Origin: an uncultured Prevotellaceae bacterium
GTDB lineage: Bacteria; Bacteroidota; Bacteroidia; Bacteroidales; Muribaculaceae
Direction: 5' to 3'
Length of the DNA stretch: 64,000 bases
Assembly: GCA_947165675.1 (NCBI GenBank)
Contig: CAMVBJ010000009.1
Location: forward strand, 28,868-92,867
Part shown: in pieces, positions 36,550-44,819 of the stretch
How positions within the stretch are numbered: the first letter of the stretch is position 1
Layout: every line of letters starts with the position of its first letter
Notes under the pieces: model-generated
Seen by the model: only the letters and a program-made list of their open reading frames with translations
What the model was told of the DNA's origin: nothing
Database searches by the model: none
Translations under genes and position numbers: made by a program

Positions 36550-36957
36550 ATGAAAAAGGCTTTGAAACTATTAGTGGTTGTAATGACAATGTGTGTTGCT
36601 ACCACATCTTGTACGACAGCAAAACTTAATACAGGAAAATTGAGGACAATGTATGAGAAGCGCATCAATAAGACTTCTATTCTTAACAAGTTATTCTTCA
36701 ATGATCACAAAAAGAAAAGAATCATCTATGAAAACATTGAGATTTTCATGAATGAGAATGAGGTTAATAAGGAATTTGATGTCATTGCATTTGGACGTTA
36801 CACGCCCATTCAATCTCCACTTGGCCTCCTTCGTCCAGAAAGTCGCAGTCTTGAACACAACTTATTCTACAAGGCCGCAAAAATGGCTTATGATAATAAA
36901 TGTGATGCTGCGATTATTGATAGCAAAAACGATTTTAGGATTATCAGGTACAGATAA
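36550..36957 (+). CDS. Small putative lipoprotein, unknown function
   Basis: A lipoprotein signal (MKKALKLLVVVMTMC, then VATTSC with the lipid-carrying Cys near residue 21) opens a 135-residue basic protein. The mature part has YEKRINKTSILNKLFF and ends CDAAIIDSKNDFRIIRYR, a short alpha/beta pattern reminiscent of secreted YhcN/YjfY-like domains, but I do not recognise the family. It is AT-rich compared with its neighbours and begins a three-gene island of similar composition. Confidence 0.7.
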   Translation: MKKALKLLVVVMTMCVATTSCTTAKLNTGKLRTMYEKRINKTSILNKLFFNDHKKKRIIYENIEIFMNENEVNKEFDVIAFGRYTPIQSPLGLLRPESRSLEHNLFYKAAKMAYDNKCDAAIIDSKNDFRIIRYR

Positions 36958-37003
36958 TCAACATAGTTATTACTTTCGTCAATTAATACTCATTAAAAAA
37001 ATT

Positions 37004-37717
37004 ATGCCTATGACAAATCATCATTTATTATCAAAGGGGATGAACATGTTAATGCTATCTTTCTTAGCATTAATGGGTTGTACAAACCAAGCTCAAGAAC
37101 ATTCCGAGCAAGAGTACATTGAAGACACGACAGCAGTTGTCGAAGAAGTGATGAGTGAAGAAGAACAAGATCAAGCAGTAATAGACGGCATGACCAAATG
37201 GTTTTACAGCAAGACTGAGGACGACCTGACACATGACATCACTTCTATCTCGGCAACAATTGTCTCTACAAACGAATGTCGTTTTGACAGTTATGGAAAT
37301 ACAGCTCGAATGGTCATGACATTAACTTACTCAACGATGTATTTATCCAGTCCGAGCACAGCGGTTCTGCTTTCATTTGACGATGGGAAAACGGACATGT
37401 GCAGATATGCCGAAGATTTCAGCTCTGGCTTTAGAGTCGTATTTGACAACGGAGCTGTCGATGACCGATGGACGTTAATAGACAACACACCGAAGCGTAA
37501 TGTGATATTCATGTACATGCCCAGTAAAGTGAAGCCATTTTTAGCGAAGCTACGTTCGTCAAAGACTTGTCGTATTCAAGTAAATCTTGAACATATTGGA
37601 ATGACTACTTTTAATTTCAACATTGAAGGCCTTCAATGGGATTTTGACAAAGACAGCAGCGGAACCGTAGCGACAGTTGAAGACGCCGGCGCGGAAGAAT
37701 CTGCTCCAGCTGAATAA
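37004..37717 (+). CDS. Putative acidic lipoprotein, unknown function
   Basis: The reading frame is open from 36752, but the credible start is the ATG at 37004 (or 37010), which gives a lipoprotein signal with LSFLALMGC. The mature protein of about 215 residues begins with a Glu/Asp-rich stretch (HSEQEYIEDTTAVVEEVMSE) and ends with another (VEDAGAEESAPAE), consistent with a flexible tether. The middle part is beta-rich. It follows the first lipoprotein gene after 46 bases. Family not recognised. Confidence 0.7.
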   Translation: MPMTNHHLLSKGMNMLMLSFLALMGCTNQAQEHSEQEYIEDTTAVVEEVMSEEEQDQAVIDGMTKWFYSKTEDDLTHDITSISATIVSTNECRFDSYGNTARMVMTLTYSTMYLSSPSTAVLLSFDDGKTDMCRYAEDFSSGFRVVFDNGAVDDRWTLIDNTPKRNVIFMYMPSKVKPFLAKLRSSKTCRIQVNLEHIGMTTFNFNIEGLQWDFDKDSSGTVATVEDAGAEESAPAE

Positions 37718-37738
37718 TCGTAATTAAAAAATAGAATT

Positions 37739-38076
37739 ATGGACGATACGTTATTGATTGGGTTAATTGTATTCTGTGGCGGAATACTTCTTATCATTAT
37801 TGCCTTTGCATTTTACAAGAAGTCCGATTTGGGGAAGTCACTCATGCTCATGTATATCATGCAGAAGCATGGTCCTAACTCCATCGTGGCGATTGACTTG
37901 CTACAGATATCATCCGAAAAATGCTGGCTAAGGATGGAGTTGAGGTGTCCAAGATCAGCTTGGTTCACGAGATGGGAAACCGTTATCACGGCATTCTTAC
38001 TGCTAACGGTGAAACGCACGAAATGACTGTCATCGCCGACAATTCAGGTGCACTTCACTATCAAATCCTCAACTAA
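37739..38076 (+). pseudogene. Frameshifted small membrane protein gene
   Basis: The first frame gives one membrane segment (LLIGLIVFCGGILLIIIAFAF) and a cytosolic stretch up to about 37900. The natural continuation (TDIIRKMLAKDGVEVSKISL and then GNRYHGILTANGETHEMTVI, stop at 38076) is in the -1 frame. The first frame instead ends at 38026 in an unlikely peptide. The second frame is open only from 37897, so the shift lies at about 37897-37920. It may be a real one-base loss, programmed shifting, or a sequencing error. Start 21 bases after the preceding lipoprotein gene. Confidence 0.65.
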
Positions 38077-38098
38077 AGCTCCTGCCCCCCCTGACATC

Positions 38099-38176
38099 AA
38101 CAACTGAATACTCTGAATAATCTGATATTTGTCACGAGTGGTGACGTCTCAGAAGATTCAGAGTATTCAGTTGTTG
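38099..38176. terminator. Long bidirectional hairpin
   Basis: AACAACTGAATACTCTGAAT pairs perfectly (20 bp) with its complement at 38157-38176, and GTCAC/GTGAC closes an inner hairpin. It separates the AT-rich island from the converging SIMPL gene. Confidence 0.75.
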
Positions 38177-38200
38177 GTTTATACCTTCAAAGGACTATAT

Positions 38201-38902
38201 TCAGTTCTTGAGGGAGTAGGTGACGGTGGTAACGACGCGCACCTTCTTGATCCAGGGGGTGTACTCGTCGCGGTTCTCGATGGAGAACTGACCCTGGTCG
38301 GCACTGACGATCTTGTTGAGCTTGCTGTGGGAGTTCTCGGCAAACTGTTCGGCAGTGGTCTGTGCATTCTCGATGGCTTCCTGCATCATCTTGGGCTTCA
38401 TTTCCTTGAAAGCGACAAACTCATACTGAACTTGGTTGTCATAGCTGTCACCAGTAATGGCTACACCTTCTTTCAGCAAGTCGCCCTGCTTGGCAATGAG
38501 CTTGCGCACCTGATCCACGTTCTTGCTCGTCACAGTAACGACCGACGTGACAATGTAGCGGTAGGCCTTGTTAACCTCATATTCACGCGCTGTCAGGTCA
38601 GACACTTGAGGGGCTCCCAAGCTGATCTCGTCCTCCTTGACGCCCCCCTTGATAAGGAAGGCCTTGATTTTTCCTTGTGTGGCGGCAATGCGGTCATATA
38701 GGCCAGGCAAGTCGTTGCCCACTTCCTTGGAGACAATGGGCCACGTCACCTTGTCGGCAGGTACTTCCTGCTCGGCGAGTCCTTTGACACTGACCTTGCG
38801 ATCCTTACTTGCAAAGTCATCGATACCGGCCTTGATAAACCAGCCCAGACAGAACACGCTCAGCGCAATGAGGGCCGACGAAATAATCATTTTCTCTTTC
38901 AT
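38201..38902 (-). CDS. SIMPL domain protein (DUF541)
   Basis: Predicted membrane-anchored or exported protein with one N-terminal hydrophobic segment ([19 protein letters not shown]). The SIMPL fold follows: [18 protein letters not shown] at the start of the domain, a helical middle, and [31 protein letters not shown], the C-terminal strand pattern. E. coli relatives (YggE) are linked to oxidative stress. At 233 residues it is typical. Single gene between a bidirectional terminator and the FAD oxidoreductase gene, 122 bases away. Confidence 0.87.
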   Translation of the reverse strand: MKEKMIISSALIALSVFCLGWFIKAGIDDFASKDRKVSVKGLAEQEVPADKVTWPIVSKEVGNDLPGLYDRIAATQGKIKAFLIKGGVKEDEISLGAPQVSDLTAREYEVNKAYRYIVTSVVTVTSKNVDQVRKLIAKQGDLLKEGVAITGDSYDNQVQYEFVAFKEMKPKMMQEAIENAQTTAEQFAENSHSKLNKIVSADQGQFSIENRDEYTPWIKKVRVVTTVTYSLKN

Positions 38903-39024
38903 AATAGTTGCCTTTGAAAAAATGTGTAATGTGTTTAGTTAAAAACTCAATCGCATCAATAACTGCAAAAAGTGCGCCATATTGTGTGAATATGGCAAAA
39001 AAGTAGTTTTTATTGCAAAATTTA

Positions 39025-40584
39025 TTATAGAGAACCGGCGAGAGCCTCGGCGCAGCGTTCGCCGTCGATGGCACTCGAGACAATGCCACCGGCATAGCCC
39101 GCCCCCTCGCCACAGGGATAGAGTCCCTGCAGGTCCACATGGTGAAGCAGTTCAGCATCACGGGGGATGCGTACAGGCGATGAAGTGCGGGTTTCGACTC
39201 CGATGACAGTGGCATCATTGGTGAGGAAACCTCGCGCATTATGACCAAAGACTTTAAAGCCCTTGCGCAAGCGGTTTGCGACAAACGGCGGCATCCACAA
39301 GTCGAGCCTGGAGGGTTGTACACCAGGCAGATAGGATGAAGGTGGAATATTGCGCGATGCACGGCCATCTACAAAGTCCTTCATGCGTTGGGCTCCCGCA
39401 ATCAAGCTGTTACCTGCCTCGACAAAGGCTCGACGCTCCATGTCCTGCTGGAAACGCATCATGGCCAGCACGCCACATTTCTTATACTCGTCGGGTAAGT
39501 CCTCGGGGTGCAACTCCACGACCATGCCCGAGTTGGCCCAATGCGAGCCGCGGTTGCTGGGCGACATGCCATTGACCACCAGGGTATCAGGGGCGCTCAT
39601 GGCAGGAACGACAAAGCCGCCAGGGCACATGCAGAAGGAATATACTCCACGATGATCAACTTGAGTAACAAAATTGTACTCGGCAGCAGGCAGATACTGA
39701 CCACGGCCCAATACACTGTGATACTGTATCTGGTCAATGATGCGCTGGGGATGCTCTAACCGTACACCCACGGCAATGCCCTTAGCCTCAAGAGTGATAT
39801 CGCTGTCATGCAGCATCTGATAGACGTCACGAGCCGAATGTCCTGTCGCCAAGATGACAGGTCCCTCAAACGACAGACCCGTAGCGGTCTCGACACCTGT
39901 CACCTTGCCGTTATCGACCAGCAGGCGCGTGACTCGTGTCTGGAAGTGCACCTCTCCGCCACAACGCAGTATGGTCTCGCGCATGGCTTTGATCACTGCG
40001 GGCAACTTGTCGCTGCCAATGTGCGGGTGGGCGTCGATAAGGATATCCTCGCGCGCCCCATGCTGGACAAAAATGCCCAGCACGCGGTCCACCGATCCAC
40101 GCTTCTTGCTGCGGGTATGAAGTTTGCCGTCGCTATAGGCTCCTGCCCCACCCTCGCCAAAACAGTAGTTGCTCTCGGGGTCAACAAAACCCTCTCGCTG
40201 GATGCGCGAGGCATCGATGCGCCGTTGTGTCACATCCTTGCCACGCTCAAGCACGATGGGCTTGACGCCCAACTCAATTAGTCGCAACGCTGCGAACAGT
40301 CCGCCTGGACCCATGCCCACCACTACAGCTTGGCGCTTGCCATCAACAGGCTTGTAGTCGATGGGGGGCACAAGATAGTCGCTGGTCATGGGTTCGTCAA
40401 TATAGACTCGCACCTTAAGGTTGACCACCACATTGCGCTGGCGAGCATCTATTGATCGTTTCAATATCCTGATGCCTTGAATGCTCGTGGCAGATATGTC
40501 GTTATGCTTGGCGAGGTGTTGTGCTATTTCTCCCATATTTGCCGCCACACGTGGGGCGAGGCGTAGTTGAAGTTCCTGAATCAT
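39025..40584 (-). CDS. FAD-dependent oxidoreductase (COG2509-like)
   Basis: Flavoprotein with the dinucleotide motif AVVVGMGPGGLFAALRLIELG at about residue 88 and a second conserved site GGIVSSAIDGERCAEAL near the C-terminus. CFGEGGAGAYSDGKLHTRSKK and ATGHSARDVYQMLHD are typical of the 'NAD(FAD)-utilizing dehydrogenase' family. The first 80 residues form a small alpha/beta domain common in that family. Substrate unknown. At 519 residues it is full length. It is divergent from the HAD hydrolase gene with two promoter elements between them. Confidence 0.88.
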   Translation of the reverse strand: MIQELQLRLAPRVAANMGEIAQHLAKHNDISATSIQGIRILKRSIDARQRNVVVNLKVRVYIDEPMTSDYLVPPIDYKPVDGKRQAVVVGMGPGGLFAALRLIELGVKPIVLERGKDVTQRRIDASRIQREGFVDPESNYCFGEGGAGAYSDGKLHTRSKKRGSVDRVLGIFVQHGAREDILIDAHPHIGSDKLPAVIKAMRETILRCGGEVHFQTRVTRLLVDNGKVTGVETATGLSFEGPVILATGHSARDVYQMLHDSDITLEAKGIAVGVRLEHPQRIIDQIQYHSVLGRGQYLPAAEYNFVTQVDHRGVYSFCMCPGGFVVPAMSAPDTLVVNGMSPSNRGSHWANSGMVVELHPEDLPDEYKKCGVLAMMRFQQDMERRAFVEAGNSLIAGAQRMKDFVDGRASRNIPPSSYLPGVQPSRLDLWMPPFVANRLRKGFKVFGHNARGFLTNDATVIGVETRTSSPVRIPRDAELLHHVDLQGLYPCGEGAGYAGGIVSSAIDGERCAEALAGSL

Positions 40585-40606
40585 AGTTTAAATACTGATT
40601 ATTGGC

Positions 40607-40614
40607 ACAAAATT
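40607..40614 (-). promoter_or_regulatory. -7 element of the FAD oxidoreductase gene
   Basis: TAATTTTG on the minus strand, 22 bases before the ATG; no clear -33 element. Confidence 0.5.
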
Positions 40615-40637
40615 ACTGCAATTTGGGCTATTTTCAC

Positions 40638-40645
40638 TAATTTTG
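40638..40645 (+). promoter_or_regulatory. -7 element of the HAD hydrolase gene
   Basis: TAATTTTG, 32 bases before the ATG at 40678; no TTG at the usual distance. Confidence 0.5.
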
Positions 40646-40677
40646 CGACATAATTCATCAAGAAAAATAGTTCAATC

Positions 40678-41352
40678 ATGAGCGAAACATCCAATCGACG
40701 CTGCGGCGTACTCTTTGACCTGGACGGTGTGTTACTTGACAGTGAGGGCAAGTACAGCATCTTCTGGGCACAGATGGACAAGGAACACCCCACAGGTATA
40801 GACAACTTCGCTGCATACATCAAAGGGTTCCATCTAAACCGCATCCTCAGCTATTTTGATAACGAGGAAGCACGCCAGCAGATACTGGACAAGCTTGCCT
40901 CCTTTGAACGCGACATGCGTTATGAGTTTTTCCCTGGCGCTCTTGAGCTCGTCAGGCAGTTGAGCGAGGCTGGTATTGCAATGGCCATCGTGACGTCAAG
41001 CGACCGCAAGAAGATGGAGTCACTCTATAGCCAGCATCCCGAGTTCCCCACCATGTTTGACCACATCATCACTGGTGACATGGTAATTAAAGCCAAACCA
41101 GACCCTTACTGCTATCTCATGGCCGCTAAACTATTAGGCATCGACATCCATGATTGCATCGTCGTTGAGGACTCCCGCAATGGGTTGATTGCCGGACGGG
41201 AATCAGGCGCAAGGGTCATCGGGGTAGCTACCACATTGAGTGCCGATGTCGTGAGCGCGTACAGCGATATGACCATCGACGCTGTGAACCAGTTGACAGT
41301 CGAGCGGATACTTAAGGGGACTTCTATAAATTACCAAAATGATAGTTTTTAG
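40678..41352 (+). CDS. HAD hydrolase, beta-phosphoglucomutase-like, with MITE-derived C-terminus
   Basis: HAD phosphatase or sugar phosphomutase with a helical cap. Motif I is VLFDLDGVLLDSE (residues 12-24), motif II IVTSSDRKK, the lysine KAKPDPYCYLMAAKLLGI, and motif III IVVEDSRNGLIAGRESG. The last thirteen residues come from the left end of a 185-bp MITE (41312-41496). If the MITE is removed leaving one TTAA, the frame would read L-N-T-P-R-M-V-K and stop at 41514, so the original C-terminus was probably that. The core enzyme is intact. Confidence 0.88.
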   Translation: MSETSNRRCGVLFDLDGVLLDSEGKYSIFWAQMDKEHPTGIDNFAAYIKGFHLNRILSYFDNEEARQQILDKLASFERDMRYEFFPGALELVRQLSEAGIAMAIVTSSDRKKMESLYSQHPEFPTMFDHIITGDMVIKAKPDPYCYLMAAKLLGIDIHDCIVVEDSRNGLIAGRESGARVIGVATTLSADVVSAYSDMTIDAVNQLTVERILKGTSINYQNDSF

Positions 41353-41496
41353 TGTTGGATGTCTTTGGCTGCTTTTCGGCAGATTTTGCCTTACCTTCTT
41401 GGACCATAGCTTGCTATGCTCGTGCGAAGGCAAGTCAAAATCTGCTCGAAAATCAATCCAAATCCATTCCAAGCTAATTTATAGAAGTCCCCTTAA
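41312..41496. mobile_element. 185-bp MITE with perfect terminal inverted repeats
   Basis: Both ends are TTAA plus GGGGACTTCTATAAATTA in inverted orientation (22 of 22 bases). TTAA may be the target duplication, leaving an 18-bp TIR. The interior is also self-complementary (GGCAGATTTTGCCTTAC, then GGCAAGTCAAAATCTGC). It encodes nothing and would need a transposase in trans; none is in the window. It lies across the HAD gene's 3' end and upstream of the Fur-family promoter. Confidence 0.9.
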
Positions 41497-41537
41497 CACA
41501 CCACGAATGGTAAAATAATTCCAAAAGCACAAAAAAC

Positions 41538-41569
41538 TTTGCTTGATTGCAAAAAACATTGTACTTTTG
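41538..41569 (+). promoter_or_regulatory. Promoter of the Fur-family regulator
   Basis: TTTG at 41538-41541, 20 bases, TACTTTTG at 41562-41569. The ATG follows nine bases later, so the leader is very short. A longer in-frame TTG start at 41543 lies between the two elements and is rejected. Confidence 0.7.
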
Positions 41570-41578
41570 TCACATCAG

Positions 41579-42085
41579 ATGAAAACCATCCAAAACATAG
41601 AAGACTTCGTCAACAGCAACAACCCCGTTGTGCGCAAGTTCAGTGACTATCTGGATCAGCATGGAATGCGCAAAACCACAGAGCGTTATGCCATCTTGAA
41701 CCGCATCATGAACATCAATGGGCACTTTACTATCGAGGAGTTGCAGTTGTTGATTGATGAAGATGGTTTCCGCGTGAGTCGTTCTACAGTTTACAACACC
41801 GTGGAACTGCTCATTGAGGCTAAGATGTTGAGACGCCACGTTTTTGAGGGCATGCAAGCCCAGTATGAACGCATCACACTTCCCCACACCCATCTGGTAT
41901 GCACCAGCTGTGGTAAGGTCAAAGAGGTAAAAGATACCAACTTTGCAGCCTTCATGAATGCCCGCCGTTTCAATGCGTTTAACACCGATCATTACAGCCT
42001 GTATGTCTATGGCACATGCAGCACGTGTGCCCGCAAGAAGAAGCGAGGCAAGACAACTCAAAAAAACAACAAAAAGAGACCATAA
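41579..42085 (+). CDS. Fur family transcriptional regulator
   Basis: Metal- or peroxide-sensing repressor. The winged-helix part shows RKTTERYAILNRIMNINGHF, VSRSTVYNTVELLIEAKML; the dimer/metal part has PHTHLVCTSCGKVKEV and YGTCSTCARKK, the two CxxC pairs that bind structural zinc. The HxH-type iron site is partly visible as HTH. From the ATG at 41579 it has 168 residues with a Lys-rich tail. Iron, zinc or peroxide sensing cannot be told apart by eye. It precedes the DUF1015 gene by 47 bases. Confidence 0.88.
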   Translation: MKTIQNIEDFVNSNNPVVRKFSDYLDQHGMRKTTERYAILNRIMNINGHFTIEELQLLIDEDGFRVSRSTVYNTVELLIEAKMLRRHVFEGMQAQYERITLPHTHLVCTSCGKVKEVKDTNFAAFMNARRFNAFNTDHYSLYVYGTCSTCARKKKRGKTTQKNNKKRP

Positions 42086-42132
42086 TAACTTTTTAATAAA
42101 CCTATTAACACTTTTAAAACCGTTAATTAATC

Positions 42133-43377
42133 ATGGCTAAAGTAAAACCGTTCCGTGGCGTGAGACCACCAAAAGAGTATGTAGAAAAAGTAGCTTCCAA
42201 GCCTTATGACGTGCTGTCAAGTGAAGAGGCACGCGCCGAGGCCGGAGATAACGAGATGAGCCTGTACCACATCATCAAGCCCGAAATCGACTTCGAGCCT
42301 GGCACTGGCGAACATGAGCCCAAAGTCTATGACAAGGCCGTTGAGAACTTCAAGAAGTTCCAAGATAAGGGTTGGCTGGTTCAAGACGCACAAGACTGCT
42401 ATTACATCTACGCCCAGACCATGGATGGCCGCACCCAATACGGATTTGTGGTAGGTGCCAGCGTTGAGGACTACCTCACTGGCCGCATCAAGAAGCACGA
42501 GCTCACCCGCCGTGAGAAAGAGGCTGACCGCATGCACCACATCGAGATCAATAATGCAAACATCGAGCCGGTATTCCTGGCATTTCCCGATAACAGCACC
42601 CTCGAGGACATCATTGACCGCACTGCCCAGACCACTCCCGAGTATGACTTCGTGAGCGAGGATGGCATCGGCCATACCCTGTGGGTGATCAAGGATCAGG
42701 AAACGATCGACACTATCACCCGTGAGTTCGGTGAGATTCCTTATCTTTACATCGCCGACGGTCACCACCGCACCGCTGCCGCAGCCCACGTGGGCGAGGA
42801 GAAAGCCAAGGCCGATCCTAACCACAACGGAACCGAGGAATACAACTACCTGCTGGCTGTTTGCTTCCCACAGTCCCACCTCAAGGTGATGGACTACAAC
42901 CGTGTGGTTGTTGACCTCAACGGCAATACCGAGGAGCAGTTCCTTGAGAAGCTTGGCGAAAAATTCATCGTCGAAGACAAGGGCACCGAGATCTACAAGC
43001 CTGCCAAGTTGCACAACTTCTCACTGTACCTGGGTGGTAAGTGGTACTCATTGACCGCCAAGGAGGGCACCTACGACGACAACGATCCCATCGGCGTTCT
43101 CGACGTGACCATCAGCAGCGACTACATCCTGCGTGACATCCTGGGCATTACCGACCTGCGCACCGACAAGCGCATCGACTTCGTTGGTGGCATTCGCGGA
43201 CTGGGCGAATTGAAACGTCGCGTTGACAGTGGCGAGATGAAGATGGCCCTGGCCCTCTATCCCGTAACCATGAAGCAGATTATCGACATTGCCGACAGTG
43301 GCAAGATCATGCCTCCCAAGGCCACTTGGTTTGAGCCCAAGCTGCGCTCGGGTCTCATCATCCACAAGCTCGACTAA
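42133..43377 (+). CDS. DUF1015 family protein
   Basis: Cytosolic 414-residue protein of the DUF1015 family, related to the free-serine kinase SbnI/SerK. Visible signatures are KPFRGVRPPKEYVEKVASKP at the start, HELTRREKEADRM and the strongly conserved YLYIADGHHRTAAAAH at about residue 205-220. Serine phosphorylation is possible; serA and serC are not in the window. It is 47 bases downstream of the Fur-family gene without its own evident promoter, so it may share a transcript. Confidence 0.8.
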   Translation: MAKVKPFRGVRPPKEYVEKVASKPYDVLSSEEARAEAGDNEMSLYHIIKPEIDFEPGTGEHEPKVYDKAVENFKKFQDKGWLVQDAQDCYYIYAQTMDGRTQYGFVVGASVEDYLTGRIKKHELTRREKEADRMHHIEINNANIEPVFLAFPDNSTLEDIIDRTAQTTPEYDFVSEDGIGHTLWVIKDQETIDTITREFGEIPYLYIADGHHRTAAAAHVGEEKAKADPNHNGTEEYNYLLAVCFPQSHLKVMDYNRVVVDLNGNTEEQFLEKLGEKFIVEDKGTEIYKPAKLHNFSLYLGGKWYSLTAKEGTYDDNDPIGVLDVTISSDYILRDILGITDLRTDKRIDFVGGIRGLGELKRRVDSGEMKMALALYPVTMKQIIDIADSGKIMPPKATWFEPKLRSGLIIHKLD

Positions 43378-43405
43378 ACCACGACTCGTCTAAGTTAGTT
43401 ATCAT

Positions 43406-43442
43406 AGCGCTAATGGCTCTGGGTGAGCCATTAGCGCTTATT
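43406..43442 (+). terminator. Terminator after the DUF1015 gene
   Basis: AGCGCTAATGGCTC pairs perfectly with GAGCCATTAGCGCT around five bases and is followed by TATTTT. Confidence 0.85.
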
Positions 43443-43474
43443 TTAAAAATTGAAAAATAAAAAGACGCGATTGC

Positions 43475-43505
43475 TTTGTTAATTCCCGACAATGCCATAC
43501 CTTTG
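43475..43505 (+). promoter_or_regulatory. Promoter of the thioredoxin-like/dockerin gene
   Basis: TTTG at 43475-43478, 19 bases, TACCTTTG at 43498-43505; the ATG is at 43584, leaving a leader of about 75 bases. Confidence 0.75.
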
Positions 43506-43583
43506 TGAGGTCATATAATAGCATCAACCAAATTCAATTTTTCAGACTTACTTTATATCCTTAACCAATTTAATTTCAAAGCG

Positions 43584-44624
43584 ATGAAACATTTAAAACT
43601 TTTAAGTACTCTTGCAGCAGGATTGATGGCTTTATCAGCCACGAGTAGTACAATCAACGAGAACAAGACACCCGTTCACCGTCCCCTCATTGAGGAATAC
43701 ACTGGCACCTGGTGTGGCTGGTGTGTGAGAGGTCTTGTAGGTATGGAATTAATGAGAGAAACATTTGGAGACGATTTCATTGGTGTCGCCTACCATTATG
43801 GTGACCCGATGCAGATCACTACCAGTTATCCCAACAATGTCTCTGGATTCCCTTCAGCATTTGTAGAGAGGAGCTATAGTATTGATCCTTTATATGGTTT
43901 TGACTATTATGCAACAGGTGACATTATTGGTGACATGCAACAGATTGCAGCAATGGAAGCGATTGCCGGTATTGACGTGACCGCCAATTGGACCAGTGCC
44001 GACAAGACTGCTATCGATGTGAATGTGACCAGCTATTTCACATCTGATTACAGCAACGCCAATTTTGCAATTGAGATAATGCTCATAGCCGATGACTTGT
44101 ATGGTACGGGGTCGAGTTGGGACCAGGCGAATTATTACTCGGGTGATACTGATCTCGCCAAGGATGAGTATTTGGGTCCGTGGGTGAGGAAACCGTCAAC
44201 TGTCTCTGGAATTCACTTCAATGACGTGCTGGTAGGCTTAAGCGGTGTTATCGCTAACAGCCTGCCCACAAGCATCGTGGCCTATAACGACTACACAACG
44301 AGCTATACGTTCCAATTAGAGAGACTACCAAAACCAGCACTTATCCAGAACAAGGACAACCTGCATGTGATTGCCATTGCAGTATATAAAGATAAACGTA
44401 AAGCAATCAATGCAAACCGTTGCTACATCAGCGACTATATTCAAGTCACACCTGGTGATGTGAATAATGATGGTAAAATCAGTATTGACGATGTGACAGC
44501 GCTCATCGACATGCTGTTATCTAACTCTGAAACAAATGACAATGCTGACGTTGACGGCAACGGTCACGTAGCCATCGACGATGTGACGGCTCTAATTGAT
44601 CTCTTATTAGGCTCGGCAAACTGA
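43584..44624 (+). CDS. Secreted thioredoxin-like (Omp28-related) protein with dockerin-like tail
   Basis: An N-terminal signal peptide (HLKLLSTLAAGLMALSATSS) precedes a thioredoxin-fold region with the redox motif EYTGTWCGWCVRG, as in Omp28-related proteins. After a beta-rich middle, the last 60 residues hold two EF-hand-like repeats, GDVNNDGKISIDDVTALIDM and ADVDGNGHVAIDDVTALIDL, the layout of type I dockerins. Such tails bind calcium and, in cellulosomes, cohesins. Here they may be a surface or secretion module. Length 346. It stands alone with its own promoter and terminator. Confidence 0.8.
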   Translation: MKHLKLLSTLAAGLMALSATSSTINENKTPVHRPLIEEYTGTWCGWCVRGLVGMELMRETFGDDFIGVAYHYGDPMQITTSYPNNVSGFPSAFVERSYSIDPLYGFDYYATGDIIGDMQQIAAMEAIAGIDVTANWTSADKTAIDVNVTSYFTSDYSNANFAIEIMLIADDLYGTGSSWDQANYYSGDTDLAKDEYLGPWVRKPSTVSGIHFNDVLVGLSGVIANSLPTSIVAYNDYTTSYTFQLERLPKPALIQNKDNLHVIAIAVYKDKRKAINANRCYISDYIQVTPGDVNNDGKISIDDVTALIDMLLSNSETNDNADVDGNGHVAIDDVTALIDLLLGSAN

Positions 44625-44655
44625 TCGTTGAAGTAATCAAAGACTATTAAAACTT

Positions 44656-44690
44656 AAAAAGCGTTATCGAGGCAATCGATGGCGCTTTTT
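44656..44690 (+). terminator. Terminator before dnaN
   Basis: AAAAAGCG pairs with CGCTTTTT with an inner ATCGA/TCGAT stem; the right arm ends in five Ts. Confidence 0.75.
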
Positions 44691-44734
44691 CTCGTTTTAT
44701 ATTTACAATTACACATTATTATTTTGAGAAAAAG

Positions 44735-44766
44735 TTTGTTTTTGTGCTCGTCTTGCAGTATCTTTG
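44735..44766 (+). promoter_or_regulatory. Promoter of dnaN
   Basis: TTTG at 44735-44738, 20 bases, TATCTTTG at 44759-44766; the ATG is at 44820. Confidence 0.75.
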
Positions 44767-44819
44767 TTGGTTAAAATAACAAACAAAAAATATAAATACA
44801 TATTAAGAGACATAACTAT

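Noticed and set aside
42217..43014. 265-codon minus-strand frame opposite the DUF1015 gene
   Set aside because: Shadow of a gene with recognisable motifs; no promoter or family signature of its own.
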